A stretch of 64,000 nt of DNA from Halomarina rubra. Lineage in GTDB: Archaea; Halobacteriota; Halobacteria; Halobacteriales; Haloarculaceae. Positions 45,746 to 54,424 of this stretch are shown piece after piece (position 1 is the stretch's first letter; the number at the start of each line of letters is the position of its first letter). A model generated the notes under the pieces. The model was given only the letters and a program-made list of their open reading frames with translations, was not told the origin of the DNA and ran no database searches. The stretch lies in NCBI RefSeq assembly GCF_023699475.1, contig NZ_JALXFV010000005.1:124001-188000 (forward strand), written 5' to 3'. The position numbers were made by a program, and so were the translations under genes.

Positions 45746-46519
45746 TCAGAAACACGATTCGAGGTCGCGCTCTGTGACGACCCGCCGGAGTTCGGCGGTC
45801 GCCCCCGCGTCGAACCGCATCGGGCGTCGCCACCACGGCCCCTTCCCCGAGTCGCTCGACAGGTCGACGACAAGTCGGTTGGCGTCGATGCCCGCCTCCT
45901 GCCCCGACAGCGGAACCACGCGCTCGAACAGCCGCGACCGTCCCTCGTCGCCGAGTATCAACACCTCGGCGTCGAACGTCTCGCGGCGGACGTGGGCGTT
46001 CGTCCGGAACGGTTCGCGTTCGGCGTCGTCCATCGCGCGGTACTGCTCGCCGGTGACGGCGTCCCGGGCGAGACACATCCCGCCGACGAGGTACGCCCCC
46101 CAGCGCGGCGACTGCCACCACGCCGGGTCGCCCCGCTGGCTCAGCGTCGCGTAGAAGAACAGCCAGTCGTCGGCACGCAACTCCGAGAGCGGGCGGGCCT
46201 TCACGCCGTGTTCGTCGCCGTAGGTGTAGCGCTCGCCGCCGGCCTCGGGGAACTCCGGGTCGAAGTGCAGCGGCGTCTCCGCCACGTCGCTCACGTCCGT
46301 CTCCACGTCGAGGTCGGCGTAGGTGGGGACCGAGTCGCGCGTCGGCTTCGTCTCCGGGATGGGGATGTACTCGAAGGTGCCGTCGGGGTGGATTGGACCG
46401 CGGAACCCCGGCTGGTTCGTGTTCGCGGCGACGTTGATGGCGACGGCGCGCGGCGCGCGGTCCGAGGGTGCGTGGGCGGAGGCGTCGTTCGGGTCGTCCC
46501 CGTTCTCGTCGTCCGTCAT
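45746..46519 (-). CDS. Nmad3-like domain protein (nucleotide-modification-associated)
   Basis: A 257-residue protein, acidic at the N-terminus. After a 30-residue tail, AVAINVAANTNQPGFRGPIH followed by PDGTFEYIPIPETKPT resembles the Nmad3 domain, described from neighbourhoods of modified-DNA-base biosynthesis genes. Later WLFFYATLSQRGDPAWWQSP and WGAYLVGGMCLARDAVTGEQ support that reading. The biochemical role of the domain is not established. Its ATG overlaps the stop of the PQQ-type dehydrogenase by 4 bases, so the two are translated together. Confidence 0.7.
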   Translation of the reverse strand: MTDDENGDDPNDASAHAPSDRAPRAVAINVAANTNQPGFRGPIHPDGTFEYIPIPETKPTRDSVPTYADLDVETDVSDVAETPLHFDPEFPEAGGERYTYGDEHGVKARPLSELRADDWLFFYATLSQRGDPAWWQSPRWGAYLVGGMCLARDAVTGEQYRAMDDAEREPFRTNAHVRRETFDAEVLILGDEGRSRLFERVVPLSGQEAGIDANRLVVDLSSDSGKGPWWRRPMRFDAGATAELRRVVTERDLESCF

Positions 46520-47652
46520 CCGTCCTCCGGGCGGAACCGCAGCAGTCGGTCGTCGTCCTCCGACGGCGACCCCCGACCGTCGCGGTTGCTGGTCGTCGCG
46601 TAGAGGTGGCCGTCGGGGCCGACGAGTGTCGTCCGGAGGCGGCCGAACTCCCCCTCGAACAGTCGCTCGTCGAGCGTGACCGCGTCGTCGCCGTCGAGGC
46701 GAACGCGGTGGAGGTGCGTCCCCGAGAGCGTGCCGAACAGCAGGTCACCCTGCCAGGCGTCGATGGCCCCGTCGTCGGGGTAGACTGCGAGTCCGCCGGG
46801 GGCGATGGTCGGCGTGTAGCTGGCGAGCGCGGGGACGAACTGCCCGTCCTCGCCCGACTCGGTGCCGCGAACGGTCGGCCAACCGTAGTTCTCGCCCGGC
46901 CGGATGCGGTTGACCTCGTCGTCTGTCTCGGGGCCGTGTTCGGTCTGGTAGAGCGTCTCGCCGTCCGCACCCACCGCGAGCCCCTGCGGGTTGCGGTGGC
47001 CGTAGGTGTAGACCGCTGGGTGGCCAACGTCCGGGTTGTCGGGGTGCGGGTCGCCCTCGAACGTGAGGCGGAGTATCGAGCCGTTGAGCGTCTCGGGGTC
47101 CTGTGCCAGGTCCGCGTCGGTGGCGTCGCCCGCGGTGACGAACAGCGAGTCGTCGTGGACGAGCAGGCGGCCGCCGTCGTGGTAGCGCGCGCCGGGGATG
47201 CCCTCGAACACCGGTTCGCTCGCCCAGTCGTCGTCGACGGCGTGGCGCAACACGCGGTTTCTCGTCCCGTCGTCCTCGTAGGTCTGGACCGTGAACGCGA
47301 CCGAGGAGTCCTCGGGGTGGAACGCCAGCCCCATCAGACCGCCTTCACCGGTCGCGCCGGTGTCGTCGAGGTCGGCGACGACCGAGCGTTCGCCGTCTCG
47401 GACCCGGACGATGCGCCCCGGCCGCTCGGTCAGGTAGACGTCGTCGGGGTCGTCGTCGCGGAACGCGACGCCCCACGGCACTTCGAGGTCGGTGACGAGC
47501 GTCTCGGCGACGACCGACTGGCCGTCGCCGGTGGTCGTCGTCGCGGTGCCGCCCTCGGCCGTCGGCGGGTCCGACTGGAGACAGCCGGCGACACCGACGA
47601 GACCAGCGAGCGTCCCCGCGCCGGCGACCCGGAGGAAGGTTCGCCTGTCCAT
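46516..47652 (-). CDS. PQQ-dependent sugar dehydrogenase-like lipoprotein
   Basis: A 378-residue six-bladed beta-propeller of the soluble glucose/sorbosone dehydrogenase (Yli) family. The Tat signal is MDRRTFLRVAGAGTLAGLVG with lipobox VAGC, so it is anchored outside the membrane. PWGVAFRDDDPDDVYLTERPG, LMGLAFHPEDSSVAFTVQTY, YTYGHRNPQGLAVGADGETLY and HGPETDDEVNRIRPGENYGW are the family blocks, with the HRNPQG and GPxxDDE residues that bind PQQ and calcium. Whether this organism makes or takes up PQQ is not visible. Confidence 0.93.
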   Translation of the reverse strand: MDRRTFLRVAGAGTLAGLVGVAGCLQSDPPTAEGGTATTTTGDGQSVVAETLVTDLEVPWGVAFRDDDPDDVYLTERPGRIVRVRDGERSVVADLDDTGATGEGGLMGLAFHPEDSSVAFTVQTYEDDGTRNRVLRHAVDDDWASEPVFEGIPGARYHDGGRLLVHDDSLFVTAGDATDADLAQDPETLNGSILRLTFEGDPHPDNPDVGHPAVYTYGHRNPQGLAVGADGETLYQTEHGPETDDEVNRIRPGENYGWPTVRGTESGEDGQFVPALASYTPTIAPGGLAVYPDDGAIDAWQGDLLFGTLSGTHLHRVRLDGDDAVTLDERLFEGEFGRLRTTLVGPDGHLYATTSNRDGRGSPSEDDDRLLRFRPEDG

Positions 47653-47709
47653 ACTGTCGGTTGGGCCGTGGAGGGAAAAGCCGTCCGTCGTCGGTGGTGG
47701 TCGGGAGGG

Positions 47710-48633
47710 TTACGGCCGTTCGTGTGGGTTCACCGGTCCGCCGAGGTCCCGACCGAACTCGTCGAAGGTGTCGAGGTCGTCGGGGAGGTCGTAGGGAATC
47801 TCGCGGTCGGACTGGTGGTTGGTCAGTTTGCCGTCTTCGGGGACGGGGTCGGCGACGTCCTCGAAGCCGGGTTTGACGGAGATAGAGCGAGCGGGCATCC
47901 CGACGGCGACGTGGTGGGCGGGGACGTCGCCCTGGACGACCGCGCGTGCGCCGACGACGCTGTTCTCGCCGACCGTACAGCCGGCGCGGACCATCGCGTC
48001 GTAGGTGACCCGCGCGTCGTCCTCGACGACGGTGTGGAAGTTGCTCACCTCGGTCTGGTCGACGATGTCGTGGTCGTGGCTGTAGAGGTGGACGCCGTCG
48101 GACAGCGAGACCCGAGCGCCGATGTCGAGGCGGCCCCGGTCGTCTAAGTGGACGTCGTCGTGGATGACCGTGTTGTCGCCGACGGTGATGTTGTGGCCGT
48201 ACGAGAACGTGACGCCCTTGAAGATGCGGAGGTTCTCGCCGGCCTCCTCGAACAGATGGTCGGCGAGCATCTGGCGGAACTGGAGCGCGAAGTCGACGTT
48301 GTCCGCCATCGGCGTCGCGTCGAACTGCCGCCAGAGCCACTGGAGGTGCTTCGAGCGTTTGAACCGCTGTTCGTCCTTCTCGGCGTAGTACTCGGCCTCG
48401 ACCGTCGCGTTGCACGGGTCGTACCCCTGCAGGCGGACGCGCTCGGCGGCGGAGACGTCGCCGCCGTCCTGCCAGCGCTCCCACGCCTCGCGGTCGCCGT
48501 AGAGGTCCACGAGAACGTCGCGGACCACGTCACAGGTGTCTTCGGGTCCCGACAGTCGCTCGTCCACTTCGTCGAGGAACGCCTGCAACCCCGCAGCGGC
48601 GTCCGACGGAAGCGAGACGTGCCGTTTCGTCAT
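47710..48633 (-). CDS. Hexapeptide-repeat acyltransferase
   Basis: A 307-residue left-handed beta-helix acyltransferase of the maltose/galactoside O-acetyltransferase type. A helical N-terminal part of 150 residues (QWLWRQFDATPMADNVDFAL) precedes the repeats VTFSYGHNITVGDNTVIHDD, RLDIGARVSLSDGVHLYSHD and MVRAGCTVGENSVVGARAVV, with the catalytic histidine in SHDHD. Typical substrates are sugars of surface glycans. The start at 48633 (MTKRHVSLPSDAAAG) is chosen over 48660, which adds poorly coding residues. Confidence 0.88.
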   Translation of the reverse strand: MTKRHVSLPSDAAAGLQAFLDEVDERLSGPEDTCDVVRDVLVDLYGDREAWERWQDGGDVSAAERVRLQGYDPCNATVEAEYYAEKDEQRFKRSKHLQWLWRQFDATPMADNVDFALQFRQMLADHLFEEAGENLRIFKGVTFSYGHNITVGDNTVIHDDVHLDDRGRLDIGARVSLSDGVHLYSHDHDIVDQTEVSNFHTVVEDDARVTYDAMVRAGCTVGENSVVGARAVVQGDVPAHHVAVGMPARSISVKPGFEDVADPVPEDGKLTNHQSDREIPYDLPDDLDTFDEFGRDLGGPVNPHERP

Positions 48634-48799
48634 GCAACCGCGTTGGCCCGGTGCGGCCATAGGGGTTTCCGTTGTGCGAGGGGGTCGTCAGTCCGCGCGG
48701 ACCCTGACCCGGTTCCGAGGGTGCCGGCGCGCGTCGGACGGGGTTCGTGATGTGGCGATGGACACGAAACTTATACCGAACCGTCACGATTCGAGAGCT

Positions 48800-50020
48800 A
48801 TGCGACGACTGGTCCCCCTGTCGCTGGTAGCACTGCTGCTCCTCTCCGGGTGTCTCGGCGCACTCGGCGGGGACGCCACCTCCACCCCCGAAGAGATCGA
48901 CCCCGCCGACGCCGACCTGCCGCCCGGCGTGACTGTGAACGGCGTCGAGAACGCCTCCGCGCTCGCGGCGGCGCACGACGAGACGCTGCTGGACGAGGGG
49001 TTCGTGTTCGACGGTACGGTCGTCACGGACCAACCGGGAAGCGGCATCGTGAACGAGACGGCCACGGTCGTCGTCGGTGTCGACGCCGAGACGCTCCGGA
49101 GCGACTCCGTGCGGACGCTCTGGCCCTACGAGAACCGGTCGGTCGTTTCACAGCGCGTGCGTGACCGACTGTGGCTCGACGGCGACGAGCAGTTCGTCCG
49201 AACCAACTTCACGACTCGTGACAGCGTCATCGCTGGCCCGTACGACGCCTCCAACGACCCCCGTGACGGTGTCACGCGAGCGAGCACCTACGAGGGTGTC
49301 CTCGACGCGGCGAACTTCACCGTCGAGTCGACGGTCGCCCGCGACGGCCACACGTTCACCACGCTCGTCGCCGCCGACGCGAACGGTACCGAAGACGACC
49401 CGGCCTACGACGGCCACCTCGTCGTCGACGAACGCGGCGTCGTCCACGAGGCCGTCGTCGAGATCGACCGCGGGCCGGAGTCGGTGTGGGGTCTCCTCGA
49501 CTACCGACTGGTCGAACTCGGCGCGTCGCCCGAGGAACCCGACTGGGTCGACGGCGTCCGCGAGAGTGCGGACCTGAACCTGAGCTTCGACGCCGAGTTC
49601 CTCAGCGACCACTCGGCCGTCGGTGTCACGAACACCGGCGACGACGCGGTTCCGGCCGGCACCGAACTGGAGGTCGACTTCGAGGTGGACGACGAACCGT
49701 CGGCGACCACCGCACCGACCGTCATCACGCTCGACGAGACCATCGACCCCGGCGAGACGGTCTACGTCTATCGTTCCGGGTGGGAGGCAGACCTGGTCCG
49801 TTCGCGGTCCACCGCTATCGACGACTCCTCGTTCTACGGGGACGTCGGCGTCCAGTTCAGCCTCGACGACGTCTCACTCGGTGGGGTCCGCGTCACACAG
49901 GAGTCGAACGACGGACGGACCGGACGACGACGGCACCGACCGCGGACTGAGCCTCGCGGGAAGCGGCATCACACGTTGCGGTGGCTTGATTACCCCACGC
50001 GAGAACATCAAACCGTATGA
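48800..50020 (+). CDS. Haloarchaeal lipoprotein (DUF7537-like), probable frameshift near its end
   Basis: A 406-residue exported lipoprotein: signal MRRLVPLSLVALLLLSGCLG with lipobox LSGC, then a Thr/Pro/Glu linker and the conserved start NGVENASALAAAHDETLLDE. The body is beta-rich with repeats like HTFTTLVAADANG and a C-terminal SDHSAVGVTNTGDDAVPAGT Ig-like part. It is paralogous to the next gene. The last 30 residues turn arginine-rich (GRTGRRRHRPRTEPRGKRHH), unlike anything exported here; shifting frame near 49915-49925 gives a short threonine-rich end and a stop at 49948-49950, like the paralogue. The GC-rich CGGA/CGAC tract there is slippage-prone. Confidence 0.85.
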   Translation: MRRLVPLSLVALLLLSGCLGALGGDATSTPEEIDPADADLPPGVTVNGVENASALAAAHDETLLDEGFVFDGTVVTDQPGSGIVNETATVVVGVDAETLRSDSVRTLWPYENRSVVSQRVRDRLWLDGDEQFVRTNFTTRDSVIAGPYDASNDPRDGVTRASTYEGVLDAANFTVESTVARDGHTFTTLVAADANGTEDDPAYDGHLVVDERGVVHEAVVEIDRGPESVWGLLDYRLVELGASPEEPDWVDGVRESADLNLSFDAEFLSDHSAVGVTNTGDDAVPAGTELEVDFEVDDEPSATTAPTVITLDETIDPGETVYVYRSGWEADLVRSRSTAIDDSSFYGDVGVQFSLDDVSLGGVRVTQESNDGRTGRRRHRPRTEPRGKRHHTLRWLDYPTREHQTV

Positions 50021-51273
50021 CACGACGGTTGGTCCCCGTGTTGCTCGCAGCGCTGGTGCTCCTCTCCGGGTGTACCGGCGTGTTCGACACCGGGACGACG
50101 GCAGACGAGACGACGACGCCCGAAGAACTCGACCCCGCCGAGGCGGACCTCCCGCCCGGTGTGAACGAGTCGGGCGTCGAGAACGCCTCCTCGCTGGCGG
50201 CGGCACACAACGAGACGCTGCTCGCGGAGGGCTACGTCCTGAACTCCAGTTCGACGACCAACAGCAGCACGTTCGGCAACCGGACCACGACGGCCCAGTG
50301 GGTCGTCGGTCCGTCCGCCGACCGGTTCACCTTCGATGCTCGAACGAGCGTCCACACCCCGCCGTCGTACGACGGACCGGCCGGCGACTACCGCCAGCGA
50401 CTCTGGGGCGGTGACTCGGTCGTCACGCGCATCGACCGCGGCAACGAGACGACGTACAACAACGTCGAAGCGCTGGCGTCGCGCCTCGGCGTGGCACAGA
50501 GCCAGACGTTCGAACGCTACCTCGACATCGGCGCGTACGACGTCGAACGGGTCGTCACCGACGGTGAGCACACGTTCACGACGCTCGCCGCCACCGAACC
50601 CCGCGACGACGCCGAGTTCAACGGGACGTTCGAAGCGCGGTTCGTCGTCGACGAGCGTGGCGTCGTCCACGAGGTCGACGTCCACACCGACCAGCGGATG
50701 GGCGACTACGAACAGCGTATCGAGTACCGACTGGTCGAACTCGGCGCGTCACCCGAGAGGCCCGACTGGGTGAGCGAGGTGCCCGACGTCGCGTTCGAGA
50801 ACGTGAGCGTCGACGCCGACGTGAACACGCACGGGGACGGCGGTTCGACGCCGTACCTCACCGTCACCAACGAGGGCCCCGACACGCTGCCCGCGGGTGC
50901 GGAACTGAACGTCACCACGAACGAACCGGACTCCGACGAACCGGCGCGCGAGGAGACGCTGAACGCCGTCCTCCGGACCGGCGCGCCGCTCGACCCCGGC
51001 GAGTCGGTGTACGTCTACCGGAGCGGCGACACGCTCGAACTGACGCGCGACGAGGCGACCGCGAAGAGCGGCGACGGCCTCCGCAGTAGCGTCAGCGTCG
51101 CCGTCAGCGCCGACGGCGTCTCGTTCGGGTCGTTCGGTATGGGCTGGAGTTCCAGTTCGGCGTCCGAGTCCGCGAGTTCGGGCACGTCGGGCAGTGCGAG
51201 CGGTAGCGCCTCGGCCGGGTCCGGCAGCGCGTCCACGAACGGGACGGCCACGACCACGACCGCGAGCGCCTGA
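50017..51273 (+). CDS. Haloarchaeal lipoprotein (DUF7537-like), paralogue of the preceding gene
   Basis: A 418-residue lipoprotein: signal MTRRLVPVLLAALVLLSGCT, lipobox LSGC, then EELDPAEADLPPGVNESGVE and NASSLAAAHNETLLAEGYVL, nearly the same as the gene before. Shared blocks later include DGEHTFTTLAATEP, VVDERGVVHEVDVHTD and YRLVELGASPERPDWV. The C-terminus is a serine/glycine/alanine-rich stretch (SSSSASESASSGTSGSASGS) ending in TNGTATTTTASA. Tandem duplication is obvious; function unknown, outer surface of the membrane expected. Confidence 0.88.
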   Translation: MTRRLVPVLLAALVLLSGCTGVFDTGTTADETTTPEELDPAEADLPPGVNESGVENASSLAAAHNETLLAEGYVLNSSSTTNSSTFGNRTTTAQWVVGPSADRFTFDARTSVHTPPSYDGPAGDYRQRLWGGDSVVTRIDRGNETTYNNVEALASRLGVAQSQTFERYLDIGAYDVERVVTDGEHTFTTLAATEPRDDAEFNGTFEARFVVDERGVVHEVDVHTDQRMGDYEQRIEYRLVELGASPERPDWVSEVPDVAFENVSVDADVNTHGDGGSTPYLTVTNEGPDTLPAGAELNVTTNEPDSDEPAREETLNAVLRTGAPLDPGESVYVYRSGDTLELTRDEATAKSGDGLRSSVSVAVSADGVSFGSFGMGWSSSSASESASSGTSGSASGSASAGSGSASTNGTATTTTASA

Positions 51274-51330
51274 CCACGCGCTCGGACTCCAACCGCGCCT
51301 GATAAGTTCCTCAGTCCGCTAGCCACGAGT

Positions 51331-52383
51331 ATGCACTACCGGACGCTCGGCGACTCCGGCGTAGAGGTCAGCGAAGTCGGGTTCGGCGCGTGGGTCGTCG
51401 GCACCGACTGGTGGGGCGACCGCTCCGAGGACGACGCCAAGGAGATGCTCCGCTTCGCGCTCGACCAGGGCATCACCTACTTCGACACCGGCGACGTCTA
51501 CGGCCACGGTCGCTCGGAGGAACTCGTCGGCGAGGCGCTCGCGGACGTCCGCGACGAGGTGACGCTCGCGACGAAGGTCGGCTACGACTTCTACAACAAC
51601 CCGCAGGCGGGCCACGGCGAACTCCCCAAGGAGATGGACGCGGAGTACCTCCGCGAGGCGTTCGAGACGTCGCTGGACCGGCTGGACACCGACTACGTCG
51701 ACCTCCTCCAGTTGCACAACGCGAACGTCGGCGAGGTCGACGAGGACGTACTCGAACTGCTCGACGAGTGGCGCGAGGAGGGGAAGGTCGACGCCGTCGG
51801 GTGGGCGCTCGGTCCCTCCATCGGCTGGCTGGCGGAGGGTGACGCCGCCGTCGAACACGACTTCGACGCCGTCCAGACCGTGTTCAACCTGTTCGAGCAG
51901 GTGCCGGGCCGCCACTTCATCGAGTCCATCCGCGAGAGCGACGCCGACACCAGCGTCGTCGCACGCGTCCCGCACTCCTCGGGACTGCTCAACGAGCAGG
52001 TCCGCCCCGAGACCGAGTTGGAGGAGGGCGACCACCGCGGGTTCCGACCCGACGCGTGGTACGAGACGGGGTGGGAGAAGATCGAGAACCTCCGGTTCCT
52101 CGAACGCGACGGCGAGCGCACGATGGCCCAGGCCGCCATCCAGTGGCTCCTGAGTCACGACGAGGTCGCCTCGGTCACGCCGACGTTCCGCACCCGCGAG
52201 GACATCTCGGAGTGGGCGGCCGCCAGCGAGACGCCGCCGCTCACGCCCGGCGAGGTCGAGCGCGTCGAGGAACTGTACGCCGAGAACTTCGGCGTCGACC
52301 GCGACGACGGGATGGACGCGCTGCGCTCCTCGGTCGAAGGGAAAGACCTGGAGGGCACCGGCATGCACTGGGCCGGTCGCTGA
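51331..52383 (+). CDS. Aldo/keto reductase
   Basis: A 350-residue TIM-barrel NADPH-dependent reductase. LGDSGVEVSEVGFGAWVVGT starts the barrel; the catalytic tetrad is visible as YFDTGDVYGHGRSEELVG (Asp, Tyr), TLATKVGYD (Lys) and YVDLLQLHNAN (His); AAIQWLLSHDEVASVTPTFR is the cofactor-binding end. The subgroup resembles YghZ/perakine-reductase-like AKRs. Substrate unknown. It lies 57 bases behind the lipoprotein gene. Confidence 0.93.
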   Translation: MHYRTLGDSGVEVSEVGFGAWVVGTDWWGDRSEDDAKEMLRFALDQGITYFDTGDVYGHGRSEELVGEALADVRDEVTLATKVGYDFYNNPQAGHGELPKEMDAEYLREAFETSLDRLDTDYVDLLQLHNANVGEVDEDVLELLDEWREEGKVDAVGWALGPSIGWLAEGDAAVEHDFDAVQTVFNLFEQVPGRHFIESIRESDADTSVVARVPHSSGLLNEQVRPETELEEGDHRGFRPDAWYETGWEKIENLRFLERDGERTMAQAAIQWLLSHDEVASVTPTFRTREDISEWAAASETPPLTPGEVERVEELYAENFGVDRDDGMDALRSSVEGKDLEGTGMHWAGR

Positions 52384-52394
52384 ACACCCGCGTC

Positions 52395-52742
52395 TCAGGT
52401 CCGAACCTCCGTTCTCGCTCGGTCGCCACGGAGCACCTGCCCCGTTCCCCACAGCGCCAGGGGGACGGCGACCGCCGCGAGGGTGTAGCCGTCGAGCGGC
52501 CGCCACGGTGTCCACTCGAACGCGCCGAGTCCCCACGCGACCGTCCCGACGACCGCCCACGCGCCGACACCCACGCTCACGAGCGCGAACAGTCGACCGG
52601 GGACGCCGTAACGGTGGTGCATCGACCCGACCCAGTCCGTCGCGGGCCCGGCAGCGAGGCGGAAGCTCGCGACGAGGGTGGTGAGGGCGAAGGCGATGCC
52701 GGCGACCTGCTCGGGAGGGAGCGACGGCGGGAGACCGGGCAT
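52395..52742 (-). CDS. Unidentified membrane protein
   Basis: A 115-residue protein with three hydrophobic segments (VAGIAFALTTLVASFRLAAG; FALVSVGVGAWAVVGTVAWG; YTLAAVAVPLALWGTGQVLR) and a basic end. Two starts are possible (52742 and 52766); 52742 leaves the shorter proline-rich N-terminus MPGLPPSLPPEQ. No family is recognised. It converges with the aldo/keto reductase, 11 bases apart. Confidence 0.65.
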   Translation of the reverse strand: MPGLPPSLPPEQVAGIAFALTTLVASFRLAAGPATDWVGSMHHRYGVPGRLFALVSVGVGAWAVVGTVAWGLGAFEWTPWRPLDGYTLAAVAVPLALWGTGQVLRGDRARTEVRT

Positions 52743-52788
52743 ACTGCTCGGTCCGAGCGACGGCACGTAGGCTTTCTGTCGGGACGCC

Positions 52789-53181
52789 TCAGGGCCAGCC
52801 GAGTCCCGGCAGTCGCGAGAGGACGCCCCCGTGGGCGAACGGCGAGTCGTCGAACGTCAGCAGTTCGGGGCGGGTGAGGTCGTCGAGCACCGCGACGACC
52901 GCCGTCCGCGCGAGGCCGCTGTCGAAGTCGGTGACGTTCCACGGCGGCCAGAGGGTGAACCGCTCGAACCCACGGGTCGGGTCTCGACGGACGTAGACGT
53001 CCGCGAGATTGTCGTGGCCGACGAGACAGAGGTCACCGTCCGTGACGGCGAGTGCCTCCGCGAGGTCGGTCGCGTCGAGCGCGTCGAGCGTGTCGTTCTG
53101 GACGGCCGCCCACACCGTTCGACACGCCCGCTGGTCGGAGTTGTCGAGGAGAACCTTCCGCACCGTCGTCGCCCCTGACAT
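52789..53181 (-). CDS. Small haloarchaeal protein of unknown function
   Basis: A 130-residue soluble acidic protein: MSGATTVRKVLLDNSDQRAC, DALDATDLAEALAVTDGDLC, LVGHDNLADVYVRRDPTRGF and FTLWPPWNVTDFDSGLARTA. The mixture suggests an alpha/beta fold; no known family motif is seen. Codon use is fully typical. It is divergent from the TrkA gene, with 106 bases between. Confidence 0.7.
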   Translation of the reverse strand: MSGATTVRKVLLDNSDQRACRTVWAAVQNDTLDALDATDLAEALAVTDGDLCLVGHDNLADVYVRRDPTRGFERFTLWPPWNVTDFDSGLARTAVVAVLDDLTRPELLTFDDSPFAHGGVLSRLPGLGWP

Positions 53182-53287
53182 GGACCCACACACGACCCGA
53201 GAGCGCATAAACGGACCACCCGATTGCTCGGGGGGAACGGTCGCCCTCGGGGCTACCCTTTTTACGACCGGCGTGGGAGAGGGAGTC

Positions 53288-53953
53288 ATGAAGTTCGTCA
53301 TCGCCGGCTACGGGCGCGTCGGGATTCGGACCGCAGACATCCTCGGCTCGGAGGGCCACGAGGTCGCTATCGTCGACAACGACCCCGAGAAGGTCGAACG
53401 TGCGGAGTCCGCGGGGTTGGCCGCCTACCAGGGCGAGGGCGACGACGAGGAGACGCTTCGCGAGGCGGGCATCGAAGAGGCCGACGCGCTCGGCGGGTTG
53501 ACCGGCGACCTGAACGTCAACCTGAGCGCGTGTGTCATCGGCGACGCCTACGGCTGCCGGACCGTCATGCGCATCGACGACGACTACCACGCCGAGATCT
53601 ACGAGAAGTACGCCGCCGAGGTGGACGAGGTCATCTACCCCGAACGCCTCGGCGCGGCCGGCGCGAAGACCGCGCTGCTCGGCGGTGACTTCGACGTGCT
53701 CGGCGACCTCACCGAGAGCCTCTCGGCGGTGAGCGTCGTCGTCGGCGACGAGTCGGACGTGGTCGGCCAGCGTGTCGTGGAGGTCGAGGTGCCCGACGGC
53801 GTGCTCATCTACGCCCACGGGAGTCGGAACGAACCGATGACCATCCCGCTCCCCCAGACCGAGATCGGTGCCGGCGACGAGATCGCGTTCATCGCCGAAC
53901 CGGAACTCGTCGAGTCGGTCCGGGACCAGTTGACCGGCGAGGCGGCCGCCTGA
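53288..53953 (+). CDS. trkA: TrkA-type potassium channel/transport regulatory protein
   Basis: A 221-residue RCK protein. The N-terminal Rossmann domain shows KFVIAGYGRVGIRTADILGS and VAIVDNDPEKVERAESAG (NAD(H)-binding glycine loop and acidic residue); the C-terminal TrkA_C domain is near residues 135-221 (SAVSVVVGDESDVVGQRVVE; GAGDEIAFIAEPELV). These subunits gate K+ uptake by Trk/Ktr-type channels, central to salt-in haloarchaea. No membrane partner is adjacent. A CTTTTTACG about 26 bases upstream would give a leaderless message. Confidence 0.92.
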   Translation: MKFVIAGYGRVGIRTADILGSEGHEVAIVDNDPEKVERAESAGLAAYQGEGDDEETLREAGIEEADALGGLTGDLNVNLSACVIGDAYGCRTVMRIDDDYHAEIYEKYAAEVDEVIYPERLGAAGAKTALLGGDFDVLGDLTESLSAVSVVVGDESDVVGQRVVEVEVPDGVLIYAHGSRNEPMTIPLPQTEIGAGDEIAFIAEPELVESVRDQLTGEAAA

Positions 53954-54092
53954 GCGGTCCTCCTCGACACTGTTCGTCCTCTCGCCCGTTCTCGACAGGT
54001 CGCGTTCCTCTTCGACGCCGCCCGGTCGTTCTCGGTCACGCTCGCTCTCGGCGGTTCTACTCGCCGCTCGACGCTACGGTCGCCGAGGTCGT

Positions 54093-54211
54093 GTGCCGCA
54101 GGTGGAAGTGCCGGTGCGTGCCCGAGACGCACCGGCGGACGCCAGCATGCCCTCGAGAATCGCCGGGCGCGCGGTGGGGAGGATGGGGACGAGACCGCAG
54201 CGCGCGCCCGG
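54093..54211 (-). ncRNA. Candidate structured small RNA
   Basis: On the minus strand GATTTAAG (centre about 54237) is 26 bases upstream of 54211, where an 11-bp perfect stem begins (CCGGGCGCGCG, 54201-54211 with 54163-54173, loop of 27 bases rich in C). A second perfect 10-bp stem follows (54127-54136 with 54110-54119, 7-base loop). Promoter spacing plus two strong stems and lack of coding suggest an independent RNA, possibly a guide or regulatory RNA; no known RNA family motif was found, and the 3' end is a guess. Confidence 0.35.
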
Positions 54212-54398
54212 TTTCGGCATGTGTCGGTCGGGACTTAAATCCGCGTCAGACGTGCGTATGCCGCTCTCTGCACCACTACAGGTCGGTTTCGGAGTCGGCA
54301 AGGTAGGCACGGACGGTCGCCGCCCGAGCAGTCGGGTGACCGCCACCCCTCAGCGAGCGCGCGCCGGGTCGACGGGTGGCGGCTGTGTAGTGAGTGGC

Positions 54399-54424
54399 GG
54401 GGTGGTGGGTGGCAGGGTGGTGGG
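54399..54424 (+). promoter_or_regulatory. G-quadruplex-forming motif upstream of the aldolase gene
   Basis: Four G-runs (54399-54402, 54407-54409, 54415-54417, 54422-54424) are separated by loops of 4, 5 and 4 bases, a canonical quadruplex pattern. It is also an imperfect tandem repeat of a GGGTGGTGGGTG unit. It ends 35 bases before the ATG, overlapping the expected promoter. Confidence 0.6.

Noticed and set aside
54215-54300. tRNA-like fragment on the minus strand (sequence around GGATTTAAGTCC)
   Set aside because: It recalls a T-arm, but the stem does not pair over five bases and no acceptor, D-arm or anticodon stem can be built. A TATA-like promoter explains it better.
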